A DNA stretch of 64,000 nucleotides from Marinomonas colpomeniae (lineage in GTDB: Bacteria > Pseudomonadota > Gammaproteobacteria > Pseudomonadales > Marinomonadaceae), in NCBI RefSeq assembly GCF_014803385.1, contig NZ_JACYFC010000003.1, positions 310,001 through 374,000 of the forward strand, given 5' to 3'. Below are positions 63,967-64,000 of the stretch, piece after piece. A program made the translations under genes and the position numbers. The notes under the pieces were generated by a model. The model was not told the origin of the DNA. It saw only the letters and a list, made by a program, of their open reading frames with translations, and did no database searches. Within the stretch, counting starts at the first letter, position 1. The number at the start of each line of letters is the position of its first letter.

Positions 63967-63991
63967 TATTTGCCATTTAATTAACTTATTC

Positions 63992-63996
63992 GGAGG
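63992..63996 (+). promoter_or_regulatory. ribosome binding site of a gene beyond the window
   Basis: GGAGG lies 4 bases before the window end. The start codon must be just outside. In many gammaproteobacteria ppiD follows hupB, so that is the likely next gene, but it cannot be confirmed here. Confidence 0.4.
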
Positions 63997-64000
63997 CAGT

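Noticed and set aside
1-64000. CRISPR arrays, insertion sequences, prophage genes or rRNA operons
   Set aside because: I found no regularly spaced repeats, transposases, phage structural genes or rRNA sequence in the window.

Overview
The window looks like a chromosome segment of a marine gammaproteobacterium of the Oceanospirillales type, and Marinomonas-like is my best guess. This rests on the gene set (six-gene Na+-pumping NADH dehydrogenase operon, NhaB, Kdo kinase KdkA, cis/trans fatty acid isomerase, CsiV next to mfd), the moderate AT-richness and the frequent TTG starts. The genus is inferred, not proven. Most of the window is ordinary core genome in short operons, often separated by clear rho-independent terminators.

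Layout. 1-4.0 kb: a TetR regulator, then on the minus strand an AT-rich pair (small PEGA-like lipoprotein and DUF4105 envelope protein) and a Bcr/CflA drug exporter. 4.2-6.7 kb: accessory DNA. It holds an unknown ORF followed by what reads as a two-cassette array of integron attC sites with no integrase in view: a well-formed attC at 6025-6126, a matching half-site at 5142-5148 and a degraded attC at about 6596-6694. The cassettes encode a double CxxC protein and a small membrane protein, neither of which I can assign. 6.9-8.3 kb: ACT-domain protein, GNAT and DinB-like genes. 8.4-11.6 kb (minus): guanine deaminase, VanZ-like protein and helicase DbpA. 11.8-14.1 kb: CHASE-GGDEF-EAL protein with a degenerate cyclase motif. 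14.3-20.8 kb (minus): complete peptide-type ABC importer operon followed by a LysR gene.

21-34.5 kb: AcpH, RbgA-like GTPase, YacL, an acidic unknown protein, Cti and a luciferase-like oxidoreductase. LPS-core genes follow (lipid A-type acyltransferase overlapping KdkA, with a divergent GT9 heptosyltransferase), then an MTHFR-like protein, an SrmB-like helicase, a LysR gene that seems to start at ATT, and PpnP. 34.5-46.2 kb: MltD, GloB, a methyltransferase, RnhA, DnaQ, NhaB, SohB, CsiV and Mfd.

46.8-55.4 kb: nqrABCDEF, then apbE and nqrM (flavinylation and Fe-centre maturation of the same complex) and sthA. 55.5-57 kb (minus): hpt and a YihY-type membrane protein. 57-64 kb: a possible unannotated small RNA, tRNA-Arg(UCU), the proteostasis set tig-clpP-clpX-lon, hupB and tRNA-Asp(GUC). 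The window ends at a Shine-Dalgarno sequence for the next gene.

Points most worth following up: the integrase-less attC mini-array and its two unknown cassette proteins, the ATT-start LysR gene, and the sRNA candidate upstream of tRNA-Arg.
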